Below, in pieces: positions 21,516 to 33,870 of a stretch of 64,000 nucleotides of DNA. Position numbers and translations under genes: made by a program. Below the pieces are notes generated by a model. The model saw only the letters and a list, made by a program, of their open reading frames with translations, did no database searches and was not told where the DNA came from. Position 1 is the first letter of the stretch; each line of letters opens with the position of its first letter. Source of the stretch: Metallyticus violacea. Lineage: Eukaryota; Arthropoda; Insecta; Mantodea; Metallyticidae. The stretch lies in assembly GCA_030762175.1 (NCBI GenBank), contig CM060841.1, forward strand, positions 8,859,501-8,923,500, written 5' to 3'.

Positions 21516-23529
21516 CTATTCTGTAATTTCTAAGTTTAATTAAAAATTCGAATGATTCATCATGCCAGTCAGGAGCCGGAGTAGGTCTTAGGCCTTAATC
21601 CTTGTAGGCCCACTAAGATGAACATTACGTTTCCAAGTCATGTACATGAATATTACTATGCGCGACTTACTTTGCCGTATACTGTTTTATAGTCCTTTTC
21701 ACAGTACAGTGCAAAGTCATTTAGTTCTTATATTCAGAAAACCTACCGAGCAGTACAATTTATCTACTACGTCTAAGTTGAGATGTGTATCGTATCCTAA
21801 CAGAATTCATTCCAGGTAGCACAACTTTGCGGTTAAGCTGCGTGAAATGCCAGAGAGAGCGAGAGATGTGAAACAGAAATGAAGAGAAAAGGAGAGAATA
21901 GGTTGAAACATGAAATTGAACGTGACTACAAGTTGAAATATGTCACTTCTTTTTAGGCTGGCAACGTTTCTTTTGTAAACTTTTAATGGGCTTTCTTCCA
22001 TTATTACCATTGCGTCTCTCTCTTTCTCACACACGGACGCAGAGGGAGGAGCCAGTACATGGGAAGAATTTTTCTAATCTGAGCAGACGTTTCTTTTACT
22101 CTTATTTTTCAACTTTCGCTGTGTTTCTAAATGCATCAGCATGAGCGGAGAGGGAGTGGGGAACAGACCACATTCCGCTTTTGTACCTCCCTCACTCGCC
22201 AGAGGTACGACACTCCAACAGTCTTCTTTTAAATTAAGTTGGTTTATTTATACCTTTTTAATTACTTAGGCATGATTACCTGCTGCCTGCAGAAAATCCA
22301 TTCAAATTAGTTTGTGTAAGCGCAATGAGATCAGGGAATCAAATGGGTTGCGCAGTGAATTTAAAATCAAGTACTTGTTTGTTTGTTGCTGTGAGCTGGT
22401 AATACCAAAGTACAAAGCACTTTTGTAACTAGATATGCAATAAGTGAAGAAAACACGTGTGAACAAACGCCACCCCACCTCTAAACATGAAAATAATAAA
22501 TAGCGCAGGTAGATGTGCGTTAGTAAAGCTCAGTGATAGAACTTAATTAAACTCTTAAGCATATGATATGTGAAAATATTGAACTAAAATTAGAGAATGT
22601 GAAGACAAAAAAAGGATTAATCCTTCTGCATTTTATAGTGTAACTATCAACACTTACACAACAGTTATCACACTGCTGCAGTGGGGTTATATCCAGATCT
22701 GAAGTTATGGTGGTTCTTAAACTGTAATTTAGCACACTCCAAATAGCTATGTAGTTGCTATTTCATAATTGTTTTTAAAAAGTCCATAAAGACGCATAAC
22801 ATTTATCATCCTTGCTGTAAATCAGTGTAACTTTAGTAATTTTAATATTTTCTGCAAATATTTTCATATTCTATATGTATCATTTTTATATTCTATAAGT
22901 AAATATATAACTTGGTACCCATGGGGTAAAAATTCTTAATATTGCAGTTTTTAAGAAAATGTCGTAAATTTTTAATAACATGCTTCACTACTAGTGAACT
23001 TGGTCACGTTTCCATGTTCATATTTCCAATAGTTTCTGAGAAAACAATATTTATTTACTTAGTGTGCTGAACGTTTCATACAAGTAGAATTTATAATTTT
23101 GATCAAATGAAAACATTTACATATTAATTTTATGTTGGGAAAACATAATTGTGATTAAGGGTTTTTTTTTACTGCCATTGTCTCAGAAAATTTTTCCCAC
23201 AATTTTTAATATTATCTTTTACATCATAAATAATCAAATTAATTATCATATATCTCCAGCAACACACAAGTGCTCTGAAAATCATATGGTACTTTTTTGT
23301 TCATAATTTTTAGTTATATATCAAATTTTTGAGAAAATTGGATAAAAATGCATGGTGTGAATCATTATGAATAAAGTATATTTTGAAACTAGACATTTAA
23401 AAATGTAGGTAATTAAAGTTTTTTTACAACATTCGTGTCGTCCAATAAACATTCTAAATCCTCCAAAGTGAAAAAGCGAGCAATACATATGTACTGTACG
23501 TTGAACCGAAATGGATAATGAAAAACATT
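21516..23529. other. Unassigned sequence
   Basis: A purine-rich stretch (gccagagagagcgagagatg, near 21850) and a pyrimidine/CT patch near 22015 occur in otherwise AT-rich DNA. No gene or transposon recognised. Confidence 0.4.
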
Positions 23530-23532
23530 TTA

Positions 23533-23795
23533 AATGGTGTTAAAGCCCGTTTTTACTACTGAGGCGGTGGACACTGATAATACATGAGATGAAGTGAAAT
23601 TGGGAAAAGATATTTTTTTAAGGAAGGAAATGTTCCAGATCTAGGTTTAGGGTACCTCCCCGGCATTTACCATTTATGAGGATTGAGGAAAACCTGGAAA
23701 AAACCTCAGTTAGAGAGGACGGTCCTGGTGGGATTCGAATCACAGACCTCCCGCTCACGAGTCGGCGCCTTAACGACCTCGGCCACCCGTGGCAG
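23533..23795 (-). repeat. SINE-B copy (near full length)
   Basis: Minus-strand copy with A-box, B-box and 3' signature. The gtggtgcctc segment before the tail is shortened, so that tactgaggcggtggacac is contiguous on the plus strand. The same small deletion appears in the copy at 60213-60475 and may define a subfamily. Confidence 0.9.
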
Positions 23796-25504
23796 TAATA
23801 ATGAATAAAGGTTGTGAACACTTTTCTTTGATTTGTACAAAAACCTTTTTGAAAATATGAGAAGTTTGGCAATTGCGCCTTCCTTTTGTAGCAACTGTGC
23901 AGGTAAGTATTAAGGATGGAAAGTTTGCGATTGATTGTGATTGTAGTTGTTGCGCACAGCATGCCAGAAAGCGACCCCGGTTGTGTTGCATTGTGAGAGG
24001 GGTATTAATGTTTGACACTGACAATATTTTGGGTATTTGCAGCGTAAGTTTCAAAGTATAATAAAACAACCTGAAATCAAAACACTTTTCTTTGAATTTT
24101 AATGAATGAAGGAAAATAATTATTTTGCACTTAAAAATTTACTTAAAGTAACAAGCAGTAACACAAGTTTTAGTTGAGCTTTTGGTGAGAGAAAATATAA
24201 ATAAGAATGCTTTTATTAAATAATTTAAAAAATAAAAGAACTGCATTTATTTAAACATTGAGTGAATGCTACTATAATTGCGGGCGTAGGTGTAAATAGG
24301 CAAGTTGTAATTGAACCATCAACCTTTGTGTGTCAAACTCCAGTTTATTACGTAAATCTACCCAGACTCCACAGCGCGCGCATCTCCGTATATGAAACTG
24401 GTTTTGGAGGGCTTTTGTCCAGTCTATTTTAAGTTACCGTAAACGACTAGGCCTGTATTCTGCGCAAGGGGCAGTTTCCCGTAACGGGAAATCTTATAAC
24501 GTGACATGCATTGATGAAGGTTTAAGGTGAAATTTTACGGTAAGAAAAATGAATACTGCAAACCAGGAAACCCCTCAGCATGTGTACACAAAACTTCGAT
24601 TCAACATAAACGATGGCCTTATTTTGCTGATCAGAGGTTATTGCATCTAACCTCTATGATGATACGAATTTATGGAAAGAAATTCACAAGAAAACTGTGA
24701 TCGTAACAGGGAAAAAGTTCCTTGTGTGGAGTTAAAGAAATGGATAATTTATTGAAACTATGTTATCGTTTCACAATACACAGAAACTCAATTAGTTTTA
24801 TATTAGGGCTCTCTGTAGAAGAGAATCATTGTTCTGTTATAACTATTGAAGCCTCTGCTAGACATTGTAGATCCATTTTCTCAAATCGGTAATAAATTCG
24901 GCTTTCCTCGTTGGTAAATAGATTTAAATGCAGTCTTGGATTCACCATGCTGGTTGCTGGATATTTATTCTTCTATGAATATTATGTAACCTCATATATT
25001 CCTACAACTCAAGTCCAATACCTTCAAATGCTGCGATTTGTAGTAATACCTCCATATTCTACACATGCACATATGCCATAGACCGGCAAGTATTTATGCG
25101 GAAGTGACGCACTTTTAACCGGTACCAAAGCTAAGCGCAGCCGCTAGTTTTAGGTCTATATTACTGTTTTGAAGAATAATAAATATATAACGCCTAAAAA
25201 TAAAGTAATAGAAAATTATCGTCCACTTTTATCTTAGAATATCTCCTTAATCATTTAACTTAGTTGCAGTTATAACAAGTTAGAAATCAATCATAATTAT
25301 TTTAACCAATTCCTTTCGATCTGCAAAAAATACTATTATTTTCATGGAACTCTTTTGGATTTCCTAAACTAGTCTCAGAAAATTTCAATCCATTAAGAGA
25401 CTATGTTCTCAAGTAAATCGTCCTCAATATCTGTTAATGCTGCAAGTTAAAGCAAATATTCCATTTATAGTGTTAACGCATTACTCCAACTGGGCAAAGG
25501 CTCT
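23796..25504. other. Unassigned AT-rich sequence
   Basis: No supported gene. Overlapping frames on both strands at 23770-24069 run partly through the SINE and are not credible. Confidence 0.4.
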
Positions 25505-25508
25505 TTAA

Positions 25509-26199
25509 GGTAATCAGGAAGTGTAAATTTAGCAAATAATACAGCAGTATATTTTGCACTGTATCTCAGAAATGTATAAAGCTATTAATATAAAGTTTTA
25601 TGAGATATTAGGAATACTTAACGAAAGATGCGCTGTAGGTTTTAATTCTCTAATGCTCATAAAAAGTTTTTAAACAAAAATAAATCTTTTTACCCGATAA
25701 TTTAAAATTTTGGCATAAATGTGCACTTTTCTCAGAACTTGTTGAGAATTTGCACTATCATAATATATGAAAATGCGAAGTGTGGTAACTAGAAGTATTC
25801 AAACACCACCAATAATAAATTTAAAATATTTCTATTTTTAATTGAAAATTAATTTCTTTTCCAATAACTAGTATGGGCATATTATTCTAGTTCCCAGGAT
25901 ATCATGCTTTCTGCAGTTTGAGTAAAAAAATCATTTCAATTCCACCAATAGTTTATGAGAAAAATGCATGATTATGTAACATTGTCCTCGGTTTTTTTTT
26001 TAACAAGAGTTTATTTTGGTTTAAATAATTTGAAAAAAAAATTATGTGTATTAGAGAATCGAAATGTACAGAGCAACTTCAGTTTAAGTTTTCTTAATAT
26101 CTCTTAAAATGTTCATATTCATAGCTTTAAAATTTTCTGAGATACAATGTAAAATGTATTCTGTAGCATTATTTGCTAGGTTTACACTTCCTGGTTACC
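25509..26199. mobile_element. Foldback/MITE-type element, TTAA-flanked, 691 bp
   Basis: The left end ggtaatcaggaagtgtaaat and the reverse complement of the right end, ggtaaccaggaagtgtaaac, match almost perfectly. The similarity continues inward (tagcaaataat, tgtatctcag, agctat-aatat, agatatta, attctctaat) through most of the element, so it is a near-complete palindrome. TTAA lies immediately outside both ends (25505-25508 and 26200-26203). TTAA is the target of piggyBac-type transposases, but the ends do not start with the usual C-run, so the superfamily is inference. There is no coding capacity, so any mobility must have been supplied in trans. Confidence 0.8.
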
Positions 26200-26203
26200 T
26201 TAA

Positions 26204-27050
26204 CAGTAAACACCGCTATCCCCTGTTACTGTTTTGGTCACGTGACTTTGTGTCATACGATAACAAAATTACGCCAAGGCAAAAATTCTCTAAATATCAG
26301 GGAGCACGTGCTCTCAAACGCCTCCACTGTCAGACTCGTACGCAACATCGAACTCCGTTAAAAATTGCGATCTATACAAAAACAAAATGCTAAGTTGTGA
26401 CAAAACGAAGCGCTTAAGGAATAAAAAGAAGAGAACAAAGAATGCTGACCAGCGTGTTCTGTCATTCCTTCAGTATGACTTTTGAATTATAAGGACATGA
26501 AAGTGAGCAAAATTTATTATTTGTTGAAATACATTTTAAGGTCTAAATTTGTATTATATTTTTATTTCTCTTCTTAACTATTATTACGTAAATACCCCTT
26601 CTATCTTGCATGTTGTGAAAACAGTTATTTTGAGACTTAAAACAAAACAATGAATTATTCGAAGATGAGAAATTCACTTGTGGCTACGCTTGTTGTTTTA
26701 TTAAATCAATTGTCAAAATAAAAGAACGCATAGCTCCGCCTGATGTATACGCCACCGAGTGTCTTTTCGGTTACATAGAATTGATAGTATAGTAATTATA
26801 GTATTGGATTGAATTAAATTTGTTTGCACTTAATAACACAATAAACTTGTACAGTATTCTTTTACAATCGCTCAAACATACAGGCAAATACAACCATAGT
26901 CACTCTAGTAAATCTTTCCGGGTTGCTGTGTAACCAAGTGACCCGAATAGTTTCAACCTTGCTGTTACTCAACTATCAGACAACTTACATCTACAAAATT
27001 AACTCAATCAAAAACCAACTTAAATTATGTTTCTGTCCGATTTGGTTCAT
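26204..27050. other. Unassigned sequence flanking the foldback element
   Basis: The first ~180 bp is richer in G+C than the rest. The plus-strand frames starting at 26109 and 26173 begin inside the foldback element and are not supported. Confidence 0.35.
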
Positions 27051-27059
27051 TTCTTGCTT

Positions 27060-28070
27060 ATTTTCTCCAATCATTTTCTTTTAACCTTACTTAAATAATT
27101 CCCAAACTCGAAGAGTTTCTGCATTGTTTTCATATTCACCAACTTGTTCCCCCTTTATCTCTCTATTGGTAAGTTACCCCACTTCTCAATCCAAAGTTTT
27201 GCTCTCATTTCTTTAGTTTCTCTACATTCCACAATTGCATGCCAGTAACTGTCTTACATTCTACACATCGGACATTCCTCTATATTTAAACCTCCTCTTA
27301 TTCCTTTCAGATTTGCTACACCTGTCCAGGCAATTCCTTCCCTCGTCCACCTGCCACCTTTATTCACATAATTCTCTCCATCCCACATTTCCTTTTACCC
27401 CCTATAAACCCTCAATGACTACCTAATATCTCCTGTCTTTCCATATGATCAATTCTTTGTTTAATTTCTCTTCAAAAATCTCTTTCTTTACTTTCTCTAT
27501 CATGCCACACCATACCCAAGCCAATTTTTTCTATAAAGTCATTGATTCTACTGACCCAAGTAATTCCTGCCCTCACTTTCTCTTGCGTCACTAGACAGTG
27601 TTTCAAAGTACAATTCTCTTCTAAATTGTAAATCCTAAACCAATATTTCAGAGTTCTTGTTATTATTTTTGCTTTACTCTCAACTCTACCTAATTGTGCA
27701 ACTCGGTTTGATGAGCTTTTTTGTAGGCCCATACCTTGTTTACAGAGATTTCTATGAATCAAGTCTACATTTAGCCATCCCTCATCACTACCCCAAACAT
27801 TATTTAATCTCTACTACTACCGTATATATTTTCTCCAACCACTTATTGTTCATATCTGGTACTTTATGCCTACAGTAGGCAGTAATAGCTTTCAAAGCTA
27901 GCCCATCATTTACTAGAACTTTTCTTTTGTGTTCCCTCCGTCTTCCATTCTTGCTAAGCAGTTCACAGTTATCTATAATAAAACGAATTCTTTCACTAAA
28001 ATATAGTACTGACAAATGTTTAATAACTTTCTTTAGGTTCGTTAGGAATGTCTTCATTACGTGCAATAGT
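27060..28070 (-). pseudogene. Non-LTR retrotransposon ORF2 C-terminal remnant (second family)
   Basis: Minus-strand reading gives an upstream stretch (LKAITAYCRHKVPDMNNKWL, about 27830-27900), then HRNLCKQGMGLQKSSSNRVA, LKYWFRIYNLEENCTLKHCL and DRESKERDFEEKLNKEL. After frame changes come REGIAWTGVANLKGIRGGLN and ECPMCR-x-DSYWHAIVEC, a CX2CX7HX4C motif at about 27225-27275. This cysteine motif after the reverse transcriptase region is typical of the ORF2 C-terminus in several arthropod non-LTR clades. In-frame stops, including one inside the motif, show it is dead. The longest intact piece is 96 codons (27472-27762). It differs in sequence from the 18-kb and 46-kb copies. Confidence 0.72.
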
Positions 28071-28998
28071 ATAGTCTATTTGTTCAGTAAGTGCGTGACC
28101 TCTGTTCACACAAGTTTCAGTAATTAGATATTATCCTTATATTTTATTTGTTTATTTACAGCTCTTGAGGAAAAGATTATTCAAAATAACCTTGAAGAAA
28201 TTATCATTAATGAGAAAAACGTTAGTACGAATGACAATTATAATATTACTTTATGTAATTCTTCAACAGTAGAAAGACAATAAAATACATATTTGTTTTA
28301 GAGAACTGCATCGCCGGACTTGATAATTGGTAAACAGGGGAAACGGGAGGTGTGATTCCGAAATAATTTTTTTCGCTAGTATCTCTATGAATAATTAATG
28401 AGTTTCATGTTATGTGTAGCCAAACTTTGGATTAATGATTGCTACTGTGATAAAAAAAAAAGCACCCGGTATAGGAACGGTATTGCTGTAACAGAAGTAG
28501 ATATATAAAACCAAAGCTCTCGTTCTACTCCAAATAGAAGACATGTGTAGTACACATTTACTATTCCGCACTAAATTCGTGTTTTTGGTGCCCCCATGAA
28601 CATAATCGATGTCCTATATTTTGGGATCTGTTTGCCAAAGACAGGGTGTATTTGCACGCTATAGCATGTTTTACATTACCTTGTCCTAACATTTGCTAGA
28701 TTACTAGTGAACTGCAAATGTTCATAATGTACACAGAAAGGAAATGGAATGAAAACACATACACAGGGGCACAAAACAGGTAGCAATCACCGGTGATTGC
28801 GTTAGTGGTATGTCGTCTTTGTTTCACAGCTCCTATCTAAAACGCTCAATAAATAGATAAATGCATATACAGCACTTAGGAAAAATTAAATCATTCGTCT
28901 AGGAGAATGCAAATATTTAAAAAAAAGCAGTATTAAAACATAAATAGCTGCAAAAAAGTATATTATATAAACAATGAATCTTTATTCTTAATTGCCAA
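28071..28998. other. AT-rich sequence, nothing recognised
   Basis: No supported feature. Confidence 0.4.
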
Positions 28999-29284
28999 TC
29001 CTGCAAGTGATAACCATACTTTCCTTCTAAACCCAAGATCGCGGGTTCAAACCCCGCCAGGATCGATGGATTTTTTCGGGCGTAAACCTCCTAAGTATGG
29101 CTTCCTTCAGAGGGAAGTAAAGCCGTGGGTCCCGTGTCGTACATTTACGGCACGATAAAGAACCTCAAGCCTGAAAAAAGAGACTTCTGAGCAAAATTTG
29201 TTGGCCATTTCACACCCTGATTTGAATGGGACGCTGATGACCTGAGATATAAAAGAGCGTCCATAAATAAACCTAATAAAAAAT
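28999..29284 (+). repeat. SINE-A copy 4 (full length)
   Basis: Damaged head (tcctgcaagtgataaccata), intact B-box (gggttcaaaccccgcc), the complete body, and a tail ccataaataaacctaataaa. Followed at once by another SINE-A. Confidence 0.92.
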
Positions 29285-29289
29285 ATTTA

Positions 29290-29480
29290 CCTCGTTGACT
29301 CAAGATCCGGGGCAGGATTTATTTTCGGGGGTAAAAATCCTAAGTATAATTTCCTTCGGAAAGAAAGTAAAGCCTAGAAGAAGAGCTTCAGAGCAAAATT
29401 TATCGGCCATTTCACGCTCTAAATTGAATGGGATGCTGATGACCTGAGATGTTAAAGAGTGTTCATAAATAAACCAATTG
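29290..29480 (+). repeat. SINE-A copy 5 (tandem to copy 4, internally deleted)
   Basis: Starts ctcaagatccggggcaggat with the B-box mostly lost and lacks the cgtgtcgtacatttacggc block. It keeps cgctgatgacctgag-type sequence and the tail gttcataaataaacc. Same orientation as copy 4 with almost no spacer. Confidence 0.88.
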
Positions 29481-29559
29481 ACGCTTATACCTGTAGAGCT
29501 CAAGGTATAAGCAATACATTAACATCTTAGAAAGATGGAAATGAACTTATAAGAAGATC

Positions 29560-30060
29560 AATTAATTTGGCGACATATCCACACATGCGAGTACACTGCT
29601 GTCAACGGACAGTAATGGTTGTGTGTGCATCGGATCTCCCAGAGCGTCGGACCGGCGCCGTGTTGGCATTGCAAAGCTATAGCATTCGGCTTTTGCAGGT
29701 GTCATCTCCCATGTGACCCGCCAGAGCCTCCCTTAACTAGCTTACCTGCCCCAGGGGTGTTCACGAGTGTACATAAGAGTTAAGACTTCCCTTTAACCCC
29801 CGCACTATCCCGCCTCGGGCGTGCCGTATCTCCTTTCCTCGTGTATGTGGCGCGAGTGAATCCCACAAACTTCAGCCAACTGTCTTATTCGTGGGACTCC
29901 CTAACATCGTAAAGAGGCGGAAAAACAGAGCAAAATACAGAATTAACTTCCTGGATGAGAATTCCAGGTTCCAGGAACCGGAAGAGAGCACCTTTAATGC
30001 CAAGTACAGCACGGGCATTTTAAGATACTTTCATTTCTTCAAGCTCTATCAAGTAATAAT
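29560..30060. other. Moderately GC-rich unique block
   Basis: GC/CpG content rises (ggaccggcgccgtgttggc near 29650; cgcctcgggcgtgccgtatc near 29813). On the minus strand ggggcaggtaagc (29742-29754) is a good donor-type sequence, but no open frame ends there. The plus frame at 29891-30073 has no recognisable product. Possible promoter or untranslated exon; unproven. Confidence 0.3.
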
Positions 30061-31859
30061 GTTTATTGATTAAAAGCTTAGCAAACTTACTTTAATGCGT
30101 AGAATGAGAACACAGAAGCTGAATTATCTAAAGCTAGGGCCACTGCTTAAAACAGTCAGATAAACCATTGTGTCGTGATTTATAACCATATATCTTTACG
30201 AAGACAGCGAGTTCTTTGGGCTATACAGTGAGAATAGTACAAGTCACGATACCTAGTACAACCAATCGGCGGTTAGACCCTACGATGCCGCCGGTCTTTC
30301 CGTGCTAAACTCTCGGCCCTCAAACGCTTCGCTGTTTAAAACTTAACTACAACAATTTGGCATCCCCCCTCCTTACATAAGTGCTATTCCCTCAACACGC
30401 AATCTACACCTTTTCAACAAATTATCACTGACACGCATCTTTTCACATCATTAATCACTAATCACTCAATTTGCCAATGTCTTTCAAAGATAAACAACAG
30501 AACGTTAGTTCTGGAAAACGACGGGGCCATGAACCAGTGCAAATCATTCATACATCCGATTTTTCCCCAGTCAATCATACAGCCTGTATTTATCAAACTT
30601 CTATACTAACTTTACTAGTGTTTTTCGTACTGGAAACCAGGCTTCCAGGAAATGTATGCTAAACGCTATTCTCAATCTACCACGCCTGATGAATATATGA
30701 CGACGTAGTGAATATCTTACCATGGCAGAACACTGATATAACATTTAATGAAATCTCACTCTCATCTGCACAATACAACTTCCAGACTCTATCGAAATCC
30801 CGCTCGCAACTGACTGTGAGAGAGAATGGTGCTGCTACATTTACCGCATGGGGAATCTCAGCGATTAGTGTTCCGCTGGTCAACTGATCTAATTTACGGG
30901 ATTTTTAAACTGTTCTTACTGTATTTTAACTTTTGCCTTTGCTCAGAATAACGTTGGAATTTTATTTCAGATTATTTCATTTTAGAGGCATAAAAATGAA
31001 CAAATATTTGATACATTAGAAAAAATTGAAATATACAAAACACTTGCAAGAATAGCTAAAACTGTTAAGAAAGGTGGGCTACGCTAATGGCTAACAGGAA
31101 GAGTAATTCATGCATTCCTATAAAATATTGTTCCGTTTACTGCCCGTCGCCTAAACCAAATTAATTTAACTTTAACTTAAAGAACTGGGTGATTTGAAAT
31201 ATCTAAGAAATATTTATTTCCCAGATAGATTTTGTGTAATGTTCTTTTAATCGTTATAAACCAAAGTGTGTTTTTTTTTCTCTCAAATGCTGTTATAAAC
31301 TAGTTTATTTTCTCTTTCTTCCTTGAGACGTGAAGCCGAAAGGTGGGGACCAGTTACTAGATTTGCTAGATTTGCTAGTTTTATATTTATCTTTAACAAA
31401 AATTTACACAATCAGAATATTAGACACGAATAGCCACTTTTATCTATTGATGTAAGAGGGAAATAATTTCCCTTATTTACAATAGCGAGAAGGGTGATGA
31501 TATTTTATTATTATTTCATTTCTGATAATCGTCTTACCTTTAACAGATATTTGTATTGTCTGCATACTTTATGGTAGTTAATACTGACCAAAAAAAAAAA
31601 AAAAGAATATGTATAAACACATATCCTAAAACTAATATATTATTGGCAATGCTTTTGGTAGAATAGGCACAGCTCATTAAATGACCCAAGCATGTTTACC
31701 TCTAGGACCTTTCGTGCGTTCAGATCTGCTAATAGTCTAGGACATCTCTACTTTTATGGACTGAATAAATAAATAAAAATCTTAAATACTCCCTCTCGGT
31801 ACCGTGTTTCCTGCCCCGGGATGTGTATTGCAAAATCTTATACTTTATTTCTAAATTAC
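30061..31859. other. AT-rich unique sequence
   Basis: No gene or mobile element recognised. An A-run of about 15 sits at 31590. Confidence 0.4.
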
Positions 31860-32960
31860 CAAAATTACAATCTTACATTTATTTTCCAGACGATACTTAT
31901 ACCCAAGTTACAATTAGAAATTTACTAAAATAATAAAAATAACAAATTTGATAAATAACAAAATACGTTCTCTTCAACTACTCAGTAATTGCTGAAAACC
32001 AGCTATTACTTCTACTTAATCTTTAACTCTAAATTATTCACCGGTATCCGGTAGAAACTGCACTTGTGACTATTACATTCCTTACATATGTTTACTTTAC
32101 TATTTGTATGTATCTATTTCTGTGTATATATGTATAAAACTATACATATACATTGATGCTATATATGTTTCTTTATTTCCCATATTATATGATACCATCT
32201 TTCTATATCACATCATCTTTATAAATATATTTGTGTAAATTTCACATTTGTATCTTATATTAGCCAATTTTTTCAACACTAATTATATTCTTTGTTTACG
32301 AATCTAATTGACATTTATCAATGTAACATTTACCCTACCAATTCATTACTTTGACGCCGTTAACAATAGTATTAATAATATCACTATTAATGTTAATTAT
32401 AAGCATAATAGCTATTATAACACTTTTATTATATTTTACTTTATTTATCCTTTATCTTACTTTACTTCTTTATCTTCCTCTTCTTCACTCTTTCACCATA
32501 CCCCTTTTCCACAATCACTTTACCCTCTTCTCATTCTATATACACAATATTGTTTTATGTCCTATTAGAAGTTCCCTTTCGCTACTCCACTACTCTGTTG
32601 CATTTGTCTATTTATTCTTTATACTCACAGTATTACAATTTTGAAACTATTCTTACAATTTTCACTATTAACTTCACTTCACTGCACTTCACCCATATCT
32701 GCTACACAATTACACTTCAATATATTATACTCCTCTCAATCTTTATTATATTTTTCCTTCATTCTTCCTAAACAAGTTCCTCTAGCTCCCATCCTCTCCA
32801 TCTTCACTAAGGCCTCCAACAGATCCTCCAGCTCCTGCTTCTCCTGCTGCCTCGTCATATTCTTTCCCTCTTCTTCTTCTGTTTCTCCTGCACCTTCTTT
32901 CTTCTTCATCATCTCCCTTTCCTTCGTACGCTTTTCTTCTTCTAATGTGATTTGAATTGA
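31860..32960. other. Strand-asymmetric AT/pyrimidine-rich tract
   Basis: From about 32300 to 32950 the plus strand is almost all T, C and A, ending in cttcttctt-type repeats. The long hydrophobic plus-strand frames (32308-32955) are artefacts of this composition. Read on the minus strand, 32760-32950 is open and Glu/Lys-rich (for example KREMMKKKEGAGETEEEEGK). This could be low complexity or a coiled-coil coding fragment. No domain is seen. Confidence 0.4.
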
Positions 32961-33059
32961 TTAGGAAAGGGTGACGATCTTCTTACTTTTTAGGATTGAC
33001 GTTTAACAAATTATTACCAGTATGAAATGAAACCTGATTGTAAAACTCACCCCATTATA

Positions 33060-33600
33060 TTCCCAATGGTCTCACTTTACTTCCAAACACTGATCTCACT
33101 CTCCTTCAGTGATTTAATACCTCCAAAAAACTATATTGGGCCTCCAACCACTCCATGGCCGGGGAGTAGACAATTGACTATAGGGTGAATACTTAAATTC
33201 CACAATTCGTTCCAGTTAACAGATTTTGCTTTTTGGAGTTTGGGCAAGGTGTATCGTGATGCAGCAACACGCCCGCTCTAAGTTTTCCAAGCAGTTTGTC
33301 TCGATGGCCTTACAAAACTACTTCACTGTAAATGCGTACGTTTCTCTAGTGATAGTGAACTAATCTGTCGTATAGATAACAGAACTACCAGCGAATGGAG
33401 AGCCCTTGTGCTTTATTGCATAAACTGCTGTTTGGTTTCTGGATCATAGTAATGAGCTCATTTTTTTCATCTCTATCAGGATTTTCTTGAATGAGATGTA
33501 AATTCTACTATCTGAATTACTGGCAATATGCTTTTTGCTTATCAGCAGCATTTGGGAACTGATATTTGACAAGGGCATCAATAATTGTGAACTTATGTCA
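33060..33600 (-). pseudogene. mariner-type transposase remnant (third lineage)
   Basis: Minus-strand pieces in changing frames are ADKQKAYCQ, NLHLIQENPDRDEKNEL, HYYDPETKQQFMQ (just after the first-Asp position), KLRAGVLLHHD (second-Asp region) and a GPIYFFGGIKSLKESE-like segment downstream. Order and spacing match mariner-superfamily transposases. Part of the core between YYDPETK and KLRAGV is replaced by unrelated or degraded sequence, and stops are frequent. No terminal inverted repeats were found. Its peptides differ from both other mariner types in the window. Confidence 0.75.
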
Positions 33601-33870
33601 GTTGAAATGCCTAGTTTATGGACCGTTCATTATCCTTGATACGACCATCTTCTAGAGGGTGAGCAAAGCTTGACGCAACCGCGGCACCGACCAGCAGCGC
33701 TATGTCTAAGAGGCGAGGAGTATATTTTCCCTCCGCTGCGCGAGGCTTCAGTGTGAGTTGAAATCTTGCGCAAGTACCACACCGCCGACACAGCAGCAAG
33801 CCTCGCCTGCCGGCCACACGCCGCGAAACCGGTTGCGTGAAGGTTTGCTCACCTGTAGCTTCATTTTTAA
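33601..33870. other. GC/CpG-rich island
   Basis: Isolated CpG-rich stretch (cgcaaccgcggcaccgacca; ggccacacgccgcgaaaccg). On the minus strand a donor-like ctacaggtgagc occurs at about 33849-33860. The short open frames on both strands have no recognisable product. Candidate promoter or first exon, weakly supported. Confidence 0.35.

Noticed and set aside
22820..23440. Possible relative of the TTAA foldback element
   Set aside because: Phrases such as tttctgagaaa recur, but I could not align inverted ends or find a TTAA duplication.
26109..26393. 94-codon plus-strand frame
   Set aside because: Begins within the right arm of the TTAA foldback element and crosses its boundary.
32308..32955. Four overlapping hydrophobic plus-strand frames suggesting membrane proteins
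   Set aside because: They result from a T/C-rich strand with few purines; no domain, and overlapping frames look equally 'membrane-like'.
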